Shown one piece after another: positions 26,976 to 36,100 of a stretch of DNA of 64,000 bases. The notes beneath the pieces are model-generated. The model was not told the origin of the DNA, made no database searches, and worked only from the letters and a program-made list of their open reading frames with translations. The stretch lies in the NCBI GenBank assembly GCA_946480695.1, contig CAMLKG010000019.1, positions 1 to 64,000 on the forward strand. The letters are read 5' to 3'. Within the stretch, counting starts at the first letter, position 1, and each line of letters begins with the position of its first letter. The stretch comes from an uncultured Cellvibrio sp. (GTDB lineage: Bacteria; Pseudomonadota; Gammaproteobacteria; Pseudomonadales; Cellvibrionaceae). A program made the translations under genes and the position numbers.

Positions 26976-27041
26976 GGTATTTATCCAGTAAATGTAATTA
27001 TTAATAAGGTATTACCCAGGCGCCTCGCCCGGCCCGTTTGG

Positions 27042-28049
27042 TTAGTAGAATTTCCGCAAATCCATATCTTTATAAAGATGTGCCACTTGCTCCGCATAAC
27101 CATTAAACATTTGCGTAGGAATTATATTTGGCCTTAACAGGCCGCTCGGCAGCCTTCGCTCCTCAGCCTGACTCCAGCGGGGATGACTGACCTGCGGGTT
27201 AACATTTGCATAAAAACCGTATTCATCAGGGGCAATCATGCTCCAGGTCGTCTTCGGCTGTTTTTCTGTGAATTCAATTTTTACAATGGACTTAATGTAT
27301 TTGAACCCGTACTTCCAGGGCACGACCAATCGTAAGGGCGCGCCGTTTTGATTGGGTAGTACTTTTCCATATAAACCCACGGCAAGCATGGTTAACGGAT
27401 GCATAGCTTCATCCATTCGCAATCCTTCACGGTAAGGCCAATCAATCGTACTGAAGGAGCTTTTTTGGGCAGGCATCTCCGAAGGGCGTTTTAATGTAGT
27501 GAACGCAATATATTTGGCATTGCCGGTCGGCTCAAACCGTTTGATCAATTCCGCCAACGGGAAACCTACCCAAGGCACAACCATGGACCAGGCCTCCACA
27601 CAACGCAGGCGATAAATACGCTCTTCCAGGGCCACCCCTTTTAATACATCCTCCAACGTGTATGTGCCGGGCTTGGTAACCTCCCCCGTAACCTCCACTG
27701 ACCAGGGATGCGGCTTAAGCACATGGGATTTGGCCGCTGGATCTGTTTTGTCATAACCATATTCGTAGAAATTGTTGTAGCCGGTTACGTGTTCATATGG
27801 CGTAAGGTTTTCATTGATTTTTTCCCGATCAGCCTTGGCGGAAGCAATTTGCCGTTTCAGCCAATCGGGCCCCGGTAATTCCTCATCCACCGTATGGGTG
27901 GGCGCTGCAAATACAGAGGGCGCAATAGAAGCACCAACGCCTAATGCCGCAACCCCCATAGTGCCACGCATAAAATCACGACGCGCAAGGTATACAGATT
28001 CCGGTGTAATTTCAGACGGGGGAATATCGCTCGGCTTTTTTATCAACAT
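27042..28049 (-). CDS. msrP: MsrP periplasmic methionine-sulfoxide reductase
   Basis: This 335-residue protein (formerly YedY) is a molybdopterin enzyme that reduces methionine sulfoxide in periplasmic proteins. It has a Tat signal with RRDFMRG (residues 23-29) and a cleavage-like AFAAP sequence. The molybdenum-ligating cysteine is in RLRCVEAWSMVVPWVGFPL. Export by the Tat system follows from the twin arginine. It is first in the operon with msrQ. Confidence 0.96.
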   Translation of the reverse strand: MLIKKPSDIPPSEITPESVYLARRDFMRGTMGVAALGVGASIAPSVFAAPTHTVDEELPGPDWLKRQIASAKADREKINENLTPYEHVTGYNNFYEYGYDKTDPAAKSHVLKPHPWSVEVTGEVTKPGTYTLEDVLKGVALEERIYRLRCVEAWSMVVPWVGFPLAELIKRFEPTGNAKYIAFTTLKRPSEMPAQKSSFSTIDWPYREGLRMDEAMHPLTMLAVGLYGKVLPNQNGAPLRLVVPWKYGFKYIKSIVKIEFTEKQPKTTWSMIAPDEYGFYANVNPQVSHPRWSQAEERRLPSGLLRPNIIPTQMFNGYAEQVAHLYKDMDLRKFY

Positions 28050-28108
28050 TTTGATTTACCCTGGATAGCTATTGGGGATGATTCATAGACACATGGCGGG
28101 AAAATTTG

Positions 28109-28951
28109 TTACTGCGCTGCAAAAATATAATTGCGCCCCAGATAATCGCACACAAAATATTGCTTGCCCAAAGGTGCACAGTCATTCACCTCCACTCCTT
28201 GCGGCAAGCTCACAGCTTCGCTAACACCAAGGCTTGCCTTGTCCTTTTTAAGGAAGGCAAACATGGTTTCAAACCGCTGGGCAAAATCCAGCCCCTTGTT
28301 ATGCAAATCCTGGTAAAGATAGGCAAATTTTCCATAGGTCATAGTAACCCCGCACAAACCTATTTCGCACATTTTTGCGATGTATTGCCCGTAGGCTGTG
28401 GCGAGATATTGATGCAGGTTTCCGCCCGTATATTGCGGTAAATCCATTTTATTGCCTGGAGATAAGGCTTGCTTCGCCAACCGATGATTGGCCTTGTTAC
28501 CTAATAGGTAAAAACGTTGTTGATCGCATTCCAATGCCTTGCCTGCGAACCTGCAACCATACCCGCTGCCCAGTGTTGGCCGGGGTGATCCGGATGGCCT
28601 TGCTTCCCTGGCTATTATTTTCCCCGGAGCTGTTTTGTTTTTTAATTTATCGGCGGGGAGTTCCGCAGCACTAATTTGTTGTCGCGCTTCAGTTGCAGCA
28701 GCTTTTCTTGCCGGAGCCGGTAATTTGATAGCGTTGCGCTCCGCGGGCCGTTTCAATAACGAATATTGAACCGCTTCATTATTTTTACGAAACTCATGGA
28801 AAGGCGGCAGGGTTTTGATTTGCGCCTTCGCCTGTAATTGGCAATAAACCTGCTCATAATAGCTTTCGGCGGAAGCAAAACAGAATTGGCCCGACTGTGC
28901 GCTACTGGCGGCCGGGATTGTGATTAACACCAGACAACACAGGTAGCGCAT
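28109..28951 (-). CDS. Secreted cysteine-containing protein, unknown
   Basis: The 280-residue product starts MRYLCCLVLIT and has a signal peptide ending near SAQSGQ. It is preceded by GAGG at a suitable distance. Residues 75-130 are Lys/Ala/Pro-rich and probably unstructured. The C-terminal half has cysteines in GYGCRFAGKALECDQQ, KMCEIGLCG, NDCAPLG and FVCDYLG, likely disulfide-paired. It overlaps nothing and sits 12 nt after rlmKL on the same strand. No family is recognised; the longer frame from 28984 overlaps rlmKL and lacks a good start. Confidence 0.75.
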   Translation of the reverse strand: MRYLCCLVLITIPAASSAQSGQFCFASAESYYEQVYCQLQAKAQIKTLPPFHEFRKNNEAVQYSLLKRPAERNAIKLPAPARKAAATEARQQISAAELPADKLKNKTAPGKIIAREARPSGSPRPTLGSGYGCRFAGKALECDQQRFYLLGNKANHRLAKQALSPGNKMDLPQYTGGNLHQYLATAYGQYIAKMCEIGLCGVTMTYGKFAYLYQDLHNKGLDFAQRFETMFAFLKKDKASLGVSEAVSLPQGVEVNDCAPLGKQYFVCDYLGRNYIFAAQ

Positions 28952-28962
28952 AGTGTTTTTCC

Positions 28963-31221
28963 TCAGTGCTTGATTAACCAACATTGATGGATTTTGGTAT
29001 TCCGTTTGAAATCCTCATCAATGGTTTGGGCAGTAATATTTTCTATGCGATAGGCACTTAACGCTGCCTCGTCCAGCTTGAAGCTGCGCAGATTGTTGGA
29101 AAAAACCAGGGTGCCGTCTTCCGCAAGCGCGCGCATCGCCTGGTGGATCATATTGACATGGTCGCGCTGCACATCCAGCACATCGTCCATTCTTTTGGAA
29201 TTGGAAAAGCTGGGAGGGTCCAGCAAGATCAAATCGAATTGTTGGTCATTTTCTTCCAGCCATCTTAAACAGTCCGCCTGTTCCAAACGGTTGCGCGATT
29301 CAGCCAGTCCATTTAAGGCAAAATTTTTCCTCGCCCAATTCAGGTAGGTATTAGACATATCCACACTGACGGTGTAACGCGCTCCGCCCATCGCCGCCTG
29401 CACACTGGCGGTGGCGGTATAACAAAACAAATTCAGGAAGCGTTTGTCTTTCGCTATATCCGCAATCATCAAACGCACCGGGCGATGATCCAGGAATAAA
29501 CCTGTATCCAGGTATTGCCACATATTGATGTGCAATCTGGCTTTACCTTCCTGCACACTGAATAGATCCCCGGTAGGACGCTCACTCAGCTTTTCATATT
29601 GGCTGGTACCTTTATTGCGACGCCGCTGTTTGTAACTGATATGTGCGGCCGGGATATCCAGGGCAAAGGGGACGGCGCGTTCGATTTCTGCGAAACGCGT
29701 CGCCGCCTTGTCTTCATCCACGGATTTGGGTGCGGCATACTCCTGCACGTGGGCATAAAGCTGCGGCGCGCGATTGGGCTGGGTCTGGCCACGGTAGATA
29801 TCTATCGCCGCCGCGTATTCCGGCATATCGGCATCATAAAGGCGATAACAACTTATCTCGTGCTTCTTCGCCCATTTTTCCAATTGCTTAAAGTTTTTTT
29901 GCAATCGATTTACCAACATTTGCGCACCGTTACTAAGTGCTGCGGCCTGCTCCTTCTTATTATCGATTTTTACTTTTTCTTCCGCCGCTTTGCGCATGCC
30001 TTCATCTTTGCTGAAGCGCGCGTCCTGCTCCACACGGCTTTGCACAAAGGCTTCACTGTCGATACTGAACATCAATAATTCGCTGGCGATAGTGCCATTA
30101 AAGAATTTGTACTTCTTATCGGCGCGCAAGCCCATTTGCTTCCCCAATTCCGGGTTACCGGTAAACACACCCGCACGCCAGCCCTGGAATTCATTGCGCA
30201 GCCGCTCCCCAAGGTGGGCGTAAAGCAATTTAAGGGATTCAATTTCACCCAGGCGTTCACCATAGGGCGGGTTACTGATCACCAGGCCAAAATCCATGGC
30301 TTTGTGGGTCGGCCTTACAAAATCCTTCAACTCCTTGCGACTCACCCGCAGCCAATGATCCAGCTCGGCGCTTACTATATTTTCCTCTGCGGCGTGAATG
30401 ACTTTAACATCCGCGTCGTATCCGCGAATTTCCGGCAGGTTTTTAGCGAGGCCAGCTTTTTTGCGCGCGTGCGCTTCATCGCGCAACTCCAGCCAAATAT
30501 CGTTGCGATGGTTTAACCAACGCTCAAAGCCAAAGCTACCGCGCATTAAACCGGGCGCTATATCCGCCGCGATTAACGCGGCTTCAATCAAAATTGTGCC
30601 CGAGCCGCACATCGGGTCTAACAATGCCCCGCCTTGCGCGGCGATTTCCGGCCAACCGGCGCGAATCAAAATCCCCGCTGCCAGGTTTTCCTTCATGGGC
30701 GCACTGCCCTGTTTTATCCGGTAACCGCGCCGGTGGAGGCTGTCACCGGAAAGGTCGATACTGACAATTGCCTTATTTTTGGCCAGGCGCACATTGACCC
30801 TCAAATCCGGATCGCGTTTGGCAACCGAGGGGCGCTCACCACTGAAATCACGCAGGCAATCAACAATGGCATCCTTTACTTTCAAGGCGCCGAATTGGGT
30901 ATTGCGGATGGCATCACTGGTGCCGATGAAATCCACCAGCAAGCTGCCGCTGGGGCTCAGGTGTTCCTCCCAGCGCAGTTCGCGCACCCCGTCATAGAGC
31001 GATTCCTGGCTGTCCGCTTCAAAACTGGCCAGGGGCAAAAGGATTTTATTGGCGAGCCGCGACCATAAGCACGCGCGATAAGCCATTGATATGTTTCCGG
31101 AAAAATAAACACCTGCCACTGTTTCGCGAATGTCTTCGCCACCCAATTGTTGGAGTTCGGTATTGAGCAAGCCTTCCAGCCCCTTTGGGCAGGTAGCAAA
31201 GTATTGATGGATCATTTGCAT
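28963..31221 (-). CDS. rlmKL: Bifunctional 23S rRNA methyltransferase RlmKL
   Basis: RlmKL makes m2G2445 and m7G2069 in 23S rRNA. The 752-residue protein has a THUMP-containing N-terminal half, an N2-guanine methyltransferase domain with LLDPMCGSGTILIEAA and SNPPYGERLG, and a second SAM domain with FLNLFCYTATASVQAA and LILLDPPSFSN. It is slightly longer than the E. coli protein (702) through a linker of about 50 residues rich in Lys and Glu (KVKIDNKKEQ). The start could also be the second ATG, two codons in. Confidence 0.97.
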   Translation of the reverse strand: MQMIHQYFATCPKGLEGLLNTELQQLGGEDIRETVAGVYFSGNISMAYRACLWSRLANKILLPLASFEADSQESLYDGVRELRWEEHLSPSGSLLVDFIGTSDAIRNTQFGALKVKDAIVDCLRDFSGERPSVAKRDPDLRVNVRLAKNKAIVSIDLSGDSLHRRGYRIKQGSAPMKENLAAGILIRAGWPEIAAQGGALLDPMCGSGTILIEAALIAADIAPGLMRGSFGFERWLNHRNDIWLELRDEAHARKKAGLAKNLPEIRGYDADVKVIHAAEENIVSAELDHWLRVSRKELKDFVRPTHKAMDFGLVISNPPYGERLGEIESLKLLYAHLGERLRNEFQGWRAGVFTGNPELGKQMGLRADKKYKFFNGTIASELLMFSIDSEAFVQSRVEQDARFSKDEGMRKAAEEKVKIDNKKEQAAALSNGAQMLVNRLQKNFKQLEKWAKKHEISCYRLYDADMPEYAAAIDIYRGQTQPNRAPQLYAHVQEYAAPKSVDEDKAATRFAEIERAVPFALDIPAAHISYKQRRRNKGTSQYEKLSERPTGDLFSVQEGKARLHINMWQYLDTGLFLDHRPVRLMIADIAKDKRFLNLFCYTATASVQAAMGGARYTVSVDMSNTYLNWARKNFALNGLAESRNRLEQADCLRWLEENDQQFDLILLDPPSFSNSKRMDDVLDVQRDHVNMIHQAMRALAEDGTLVFSNNLRSFKLDEAALSAYRIENITAQTIDEDFKRNTKIHQCWLIKH

Positions 31222-31463
31222 TCCAATGTGAACCTTTGTGACTGGCGCCTGACTAAACCAAGGCGACCTTCATAATATTGTCAACTAATGCTGCTAGGCC
31301 GATATGCGATATAGAACAGCCTATGTATAAAAATTTAATCGTTCACTGCATCGGGTAAATCTGGTGTACTCCCAAAACCTGTTAACCGGAAGGAGGTGCC
31401 AGCCACTAACCAAACCGCAAGACCGCTTCAACGATAATCCACAAACTAGAGGTGCAATAACTG

Positions 31464-31688
31464 ATGAAACGTCAAAAACGTGACCAAACAGAACGCGCAT
31501 TTGTTAAAGGGTATCAAGCAGGTATTGATGGGCGTTCCAAAAGCCTTTGCCCCCATGAGTCCGGTGAGGCCCGTCAGCAATGGCTGAACGGCTGGCGCGA
31601 ATCGCGCATGGACCAGTGGGATGGCTACAGCCGTTTGGCTCAGGTTCAAAAGATCAGCAATATTAACCCTATGACTATGAGTGGTTAA
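31464..31688 (+). CDS. rmf: Ribosome modulation factor
   Basis: Rmf converts ribosomes into inactive 100S dimers in stationary phase. The 74-residue product shows the family core RAFVKGYQAGIDGRSKSLCP and QQWLNGWRESR, with Arg-Lys-rich ends. It is longer than E. coli Rmf (55 residues) by a C-terminal extension. A 242-bp gap precedes it, and AGAGG lies 11 nt before the ATG. Growth-phase control is expected from the family, not visible in the sequence. Confidence 0.95.
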   Translation: MKRQKRDQTERAFVKGYQAGIDGRSKSLCPHESGEARQQWLNGWRESRMDQWDGYSRLAQVQKISNINPMTMSG

Positions 31689-31740
31689 TTTTCGTAAGAC
31701 CAAACAGAATTCCTTTTAGACCCTCATCTTTGAATGAAAT

Positions 31741-31760
31741 AAGCCCGCTAATGCGGGCTT
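31741..31760. terminator. Hairpin between convergent rmf and pyrD
   Basis: AAGCCCGC and GCGGGCTT pair around TAAT. It lies 52 nt after the rmf stop and 22 nt before the end of pyrD. Neither side has a strong T run, so efficiency is uncertain, but it is placed to stop both convergent transcripts. Confidence 0.6.
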
Positions 31761-31782
31761 CGTCATTCATAACCGGGTGAAA

Positions 31783-32811
31783 TTAAAAACCTTTCTGGTA
31801 ACTGGCGATGCCATGGGCGGCGCTATGGATCAATGCCGGGCCTTCATAAATGAATCCGCTATAAACCTGGACCAGGCTGGCGCCTGCACGCACCTTATCG
31901 GCGGCACTGGCTGCGTCAAAAATGCCCCCTACCCCGATAATCGGTAACTTACCCCCCAGGCAGGTATTGAGTGTACGAATTACCCAGGTGCTCTTGTCCC
32001 GTACCGGCAACCCGCTGAGCCCACCGGCCTCACTTCCGTGTTCGTAATCCTCGACACCGACACGACTAACGGTAGTATTGGTTGCGATAACACCGTCCAT
32101 TCCTTCCTGGATCAGCACACCGGCAACCTGGGCGATTTCACCTTCGTCCATATCCGGGGCAATCTTCACCAGCAAAGGCACCTGCCTGCCCGTGGCTATT
32201 TGCAATATTTCCTGTTCCTTTTTAAGCGGGCCCAACAAGCGGGCTAAAGAATCCCCAAACTGCAAATTGCGCAAGCCGGGGGTATTGGGTGAGGAAATGT
32301 TGACGGTCACGTAATCCGCGTATTCGTATACCTTGCGCAGGCAAATCAAATAATCATCCACTGCATTTTCAACCGGCGTGGTAGCGTTTTTACCGATATT
32401 GATCCCAAGCACACCCGTGTAACGGCGGCGCTTTACCTGCGCCACCAGGTGGTCCACGCCCTTATTGTTAAACCCCATGCGATTGATGATGCCCTGGGCT
32501 TCAGGAATGCGGAACAAACGTGGCTGGGGATTTCCCGGTTGTGGCCGGGGTGTGATGGTACCGATTTCTACGAATCCAAACCCCAATGCCCCCAAGGCGT
32601 TGAAGTAATCACCGTTTTTATCCAGACCGGCAGCCAGCCCCACGGGGTTATCAAATGTGAGCCCCAATAGGCTCACGGGATTACTCGGTACCGGATTGGT
32701 AAACCAACCAAGCATGCGCAAGCGCTCGGCGGCACCCAGCATATCCAGGCTCAGTTCATGGGAAGTTTCGGCATCCAGGCGGAATAACAAATCGCGAATT
32801 TGGTGATACAT
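31783..32811 (-). CDS. pyrD: Dihydroorotate dehydrogenase, quinone type
   Basis: This 342-residue enzyme oxidises dihydroorotate to orotate in pyrimidine synthesis and donates electrons to the quinone pool at the inner membrane. It has the class 2 N-terminal helix ([20 protein letters not shown]), the FMN segment [14 protein letters not shown], the catalytic-serine loop [14 protein letters not shown], and the C-terminal [19 protein letters not shown]. All conserved segments are intact. Confidence 0.98.
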   Translation of the reverse strand: MYHQIRDLLFRLDAETSHELSLDMLGAAERLRMLGWFTNPVPSNPVSLLGLTFDNPVGLAAGLDKNGDYFNALGALGFGFVEIGTITPRPQPGNPQPRLFRIPEAQGIINRMGFNNKGVDHLVAQVKRRRYTGVLGINIGKNATTPVENAVDDYLICLRKVYEYADYVTVNISSPNTPGLRNLQFGDSLARLLGPLKKEQEILQIATGRQVPLLVKIAPDMDEGEIAQVAGVLIQEGMDGVIATNTTVSRVGVEDYEHGSEAGGLSGLPVRDKSTWVIRTLNTCLGGKLPIIGVGGIFDAASAADKVRAGASLVQVYSGFIYEGPALIHSAAHGIASYQKGF

Positions 32812-32899
32812 GGAAGGCCCTTGCGGTCAGGTCAGAACTTTTCAGGGCGCAAGTCTACTGGATTAGGGATTTCAAATCATCCCAAACCTGAATGACCGG

Positions 32900-33121
32900 T
32901 CACCCCAGGCGCTTAATGGAGGAAAAGCGATTATCTTCATCAAAATCAATTTGGAACCTGCCGCGAACGCCAGTGTGCAACACAAAAGGACGCAGGATGT
33001 TCGCGGGAAAGCGAATGCTGCGACCGTCCATGCTCTGGGCTAATACCGTTTTGGCGCTGCCTTCATACAGGCGCTGGAATTCTTCGGCGGAAATCGCCAG
33101 GCTAATAACAACACTTTTCAC
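32900..33121 (-). CDS. DUF2835 family protein
   Basis: The 73-residue product has the DUF2835 pattern, with Y/L-Y-G-AK-V-A-S-DGR-I-FPA-LRPFV-GV-G-F. The segment GSAKTVLAQSMDGRSIRFPANILRPFV is most diagnostic. The family is small, cytosolic and has no known function. It lies between pyrD and the glutamate dehydrogenase gene, all on the minus strand. Confidence 0.88.
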   Translation of the reverse strand: MKSVVISLAISAEEFQRLYEGSAKTVLAQSMDGRSIRFPANILRPFVLHTGVRGRFQIDFDEDNRFSSIKRLG

Positions 33122-33188
33122 ATTTCACCCAATGCATTTACACGCCCCTTCGAATTGACAGCCTAGTCCAAGCCGGTAAACAGGCAAG

Positions 33189-36100
33189 CTAATTAATGGG
33201 GCATGATTCCAGGCCATCGCAATGCTGGCTGGCCTGTGCAAGGTCCAGCAAATCGCGCAGGGCAACCGCAATCATCGCAAAGTCTGTTCCGTTCACCGCT
33301 TGCAATTCATTTACCATCGTCTTCCAGCGGGCAATTAATCGTTTGTGCTGCTCACTCCAACGCGAAATCAATTCATCCAGGCTGATTTGCTCATCTTTAA
33401 AACGAATTAACGAAATACTCAGGCTACGCAACTGTGATTCCAGGTCACTCAGGTAGGCTTCGCGGGCCATGGCTTGCCAATAATTATCCACAGGCAAGTT
33501 GGATATTTGATTGGCAAACCAGGGCAAACTGAGATAATTTCCTACCGCAAAATATATCTGCGCCAATTGGTTGATGTCCTGGTTGGCAATCCTCGCCGCC
33601 TCAACAACACTTAATCCGGAATACAAATCCGCGGGGTGGGCCACGCGTTTTACCAATTCTTCAGGCAAACCCAAATCGCGAAATTTTTGTGAGTTCGTGT
33701 TCCATTCCGCCAGCGCATCGCCTGTTAATAGTTGCGGCAAGTGTTCATTAATATGGCGCATACCCGGTGCAAACAATTCCACTTCGCTGGCCGGGTTTAA
33801 ATAGCTGCGGCGATTACGCAAAAACCAGCGCGTTGCCCGGCGGATTTTGCGCATCATGTCATTAATTAATTGCAGTTGTAAGTCATCGGGAATACGCGTG
33901 GCGTCGTCCAGCGCGCCTAAAAAAGCGGGCATCGCGTAAATGTCCCGGGCGATCACATAGGCTTTGGCTACATCGGCGGCGCTGGCGCCGGTGGCTTCCA
34001 TTAATCGCTGCGCAAAACTAATGCCCATGGTATTCACTATATCGTTAGCAACCTGGGTCGCTACAATTTCACGGCGCAAGCGATGGTTGCGTAACGCGAG
34101 CGGGAAAAGTTGCGCGATTTTATGGGGAAAGGCCGTTTCGATAAAGCTAACCATGTATTCATCGTCCACTAAATCTGAATTGGTTAGATCTTCTTTTAAT
34201 ACTGCCTTGGCATAGGAAATCAAGACCGCGAGTTCAGGCCTCGTCAAACCTTTACCGTGGGTTTGGCGCTCCAGCAACACATCATCATTGGGAAGGAATT
34301 CCAGTTTTCGATCCAGGCGTTTTGCCGCTTGTAACGCACTCATAAAGCGGCGATATTCTGCGCTACGTTTTAAGGCTTCGGATTGCGCAACACTAATGGC
34401 CTGGGTTTGCCGCGAATTATTATGCAAAACCAGCTGCGCTACGTTGTCAGTCATGTCCAGCAATAACTGGTTGCGCTGCTTTTGGGTAAGGTCGCCGTTG
34501 GCAACAATTTCATTCAACAGGATTTTGATGTTAACTTCATGGTCCGAACAATCCACGCCACCCGCGTTGTCGATAAAATCGGTATTACAGGCTCCGCCAT
34601 TTAAGCAATATTCAACCCGTCCGCGCTGGGTCATCCCTAAATTGCCGCCTTCGGCAAACACCTTGCAACGCAATTCGTTGCCGTTCACACGCAGGTTATC
34701 ATTGGTTTTATCCCCCACTTCGGCGTTAGATTCAGCGCTGGCTTTTACGTAGGTGCCTATTCCGCCGTTCCAAATCAAATCCACCGGGGATTTTAACAAT
34801 TCGTTAATAAGTTCCATCGGTGTCAAGGTGGCGGCGTCCAGCGCAAAACGCGTGCGCATTTGCGGAGTAATAACAATCGATTTCGCATTGCGATTGAAGA
34901 TACCACCACCTTCGCTGACTAATGATTTTTCATAATCGTCCCAAGTGGATTTGGGCAATTGAAATAAACGTTGTCGTTCCGCAAAACTGGCTAGCGGATC
35001 CGGGTTGGGATCAATAAAAATGTGTTGATGGTTAAACGCGGCGACTAACCGGATGGCATTGGATAAAATCATACCATTGCCAAAAACATCGCCCGACATA
35101 TCGCCAATACCCAACACTGAAACCGATTGGTTTTGCACATCAATGTTTTTTTCCCGGAAATGCCGCTGCACGGAAATCCATGCGCCGCGCGCGGTAATTC
35201 CCATACCCTTGTGGTCATACCCCTGGCTGCCGCCAGAGGCGAAGGCATCGCCCAACCAGTGGTTATATTCCGCTGAAATTTTATTGGCAATATCGGAAAA
35301 ACTCGCAGTGCCTTTATCGGCTGCTACCACCAGGTATGGGTCATCGTCATCGTAACGCACCACTTTTTCCGGTGCGCAAACACGGCCTTCAATTAAATTG
35401 TCCGTTAAATCCAGCAGGCCGCGAATAAATAATTGATAACAGGCGATGCCTTCCACTTGTTGCTGTTCACGCGTTGCGTTCGCCGGCATTTTCTTGCAAA
35501 CAAATCCACCCTTCGCACCACTGGGAACGATAACCGCATTTTTTACCTGTTGTGCTTTAACCAAACCCAACACCTCGGTGCGGTAATCCTGCAAACGATC
35601 CGACCAACGCAAACCACCGCGGGCTACTTTGCTGGTACGCAAATGTACGCCTTCGACACGCGGTGAATACACAAAAATTTCGTATAGCGGACGCGGTACA
35701 GGAATATCGATTAATTGGCGCGGCGAAAACTTTAGCGAAAGGTACGACTTCGGTTGCCCTTGTTCATCACGCTGGTAAAAATTGGTACGCAGCGTATTGT
35801 CGATAAGCGCGAGGAAACGGCGGATAATACGATCATCGTTCAGGTTGGCCACCGCATCCAGGCGTTGGATGATATCGGCCCGCAAGGTATCCATGCGTTC
35901 CGACGTGGTTTCATCCACCAGTTCGGGATCAAACTTCAACGCAAACAATTCGACCAATTTATGGGTTAGGGCCGCTTGATTGGTCAGCGCCACCGCAATA
36001 TAGCCGGCGCTAAATGGAAACAGGGTCTGGTGCATATAACCGGCGTAAGCGCGCAGCATCACCGCTTCGCGCCAGCGCAAACCGGCGGTAGTGATAAGTG

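Noticed and set aside
31389..31463. AAGGAGGTG sequence upstream of rmf as a second ribosome binding site or leader peptide
   Set aside because: No start codon lies at the right distance and no frame of convincing length follows.
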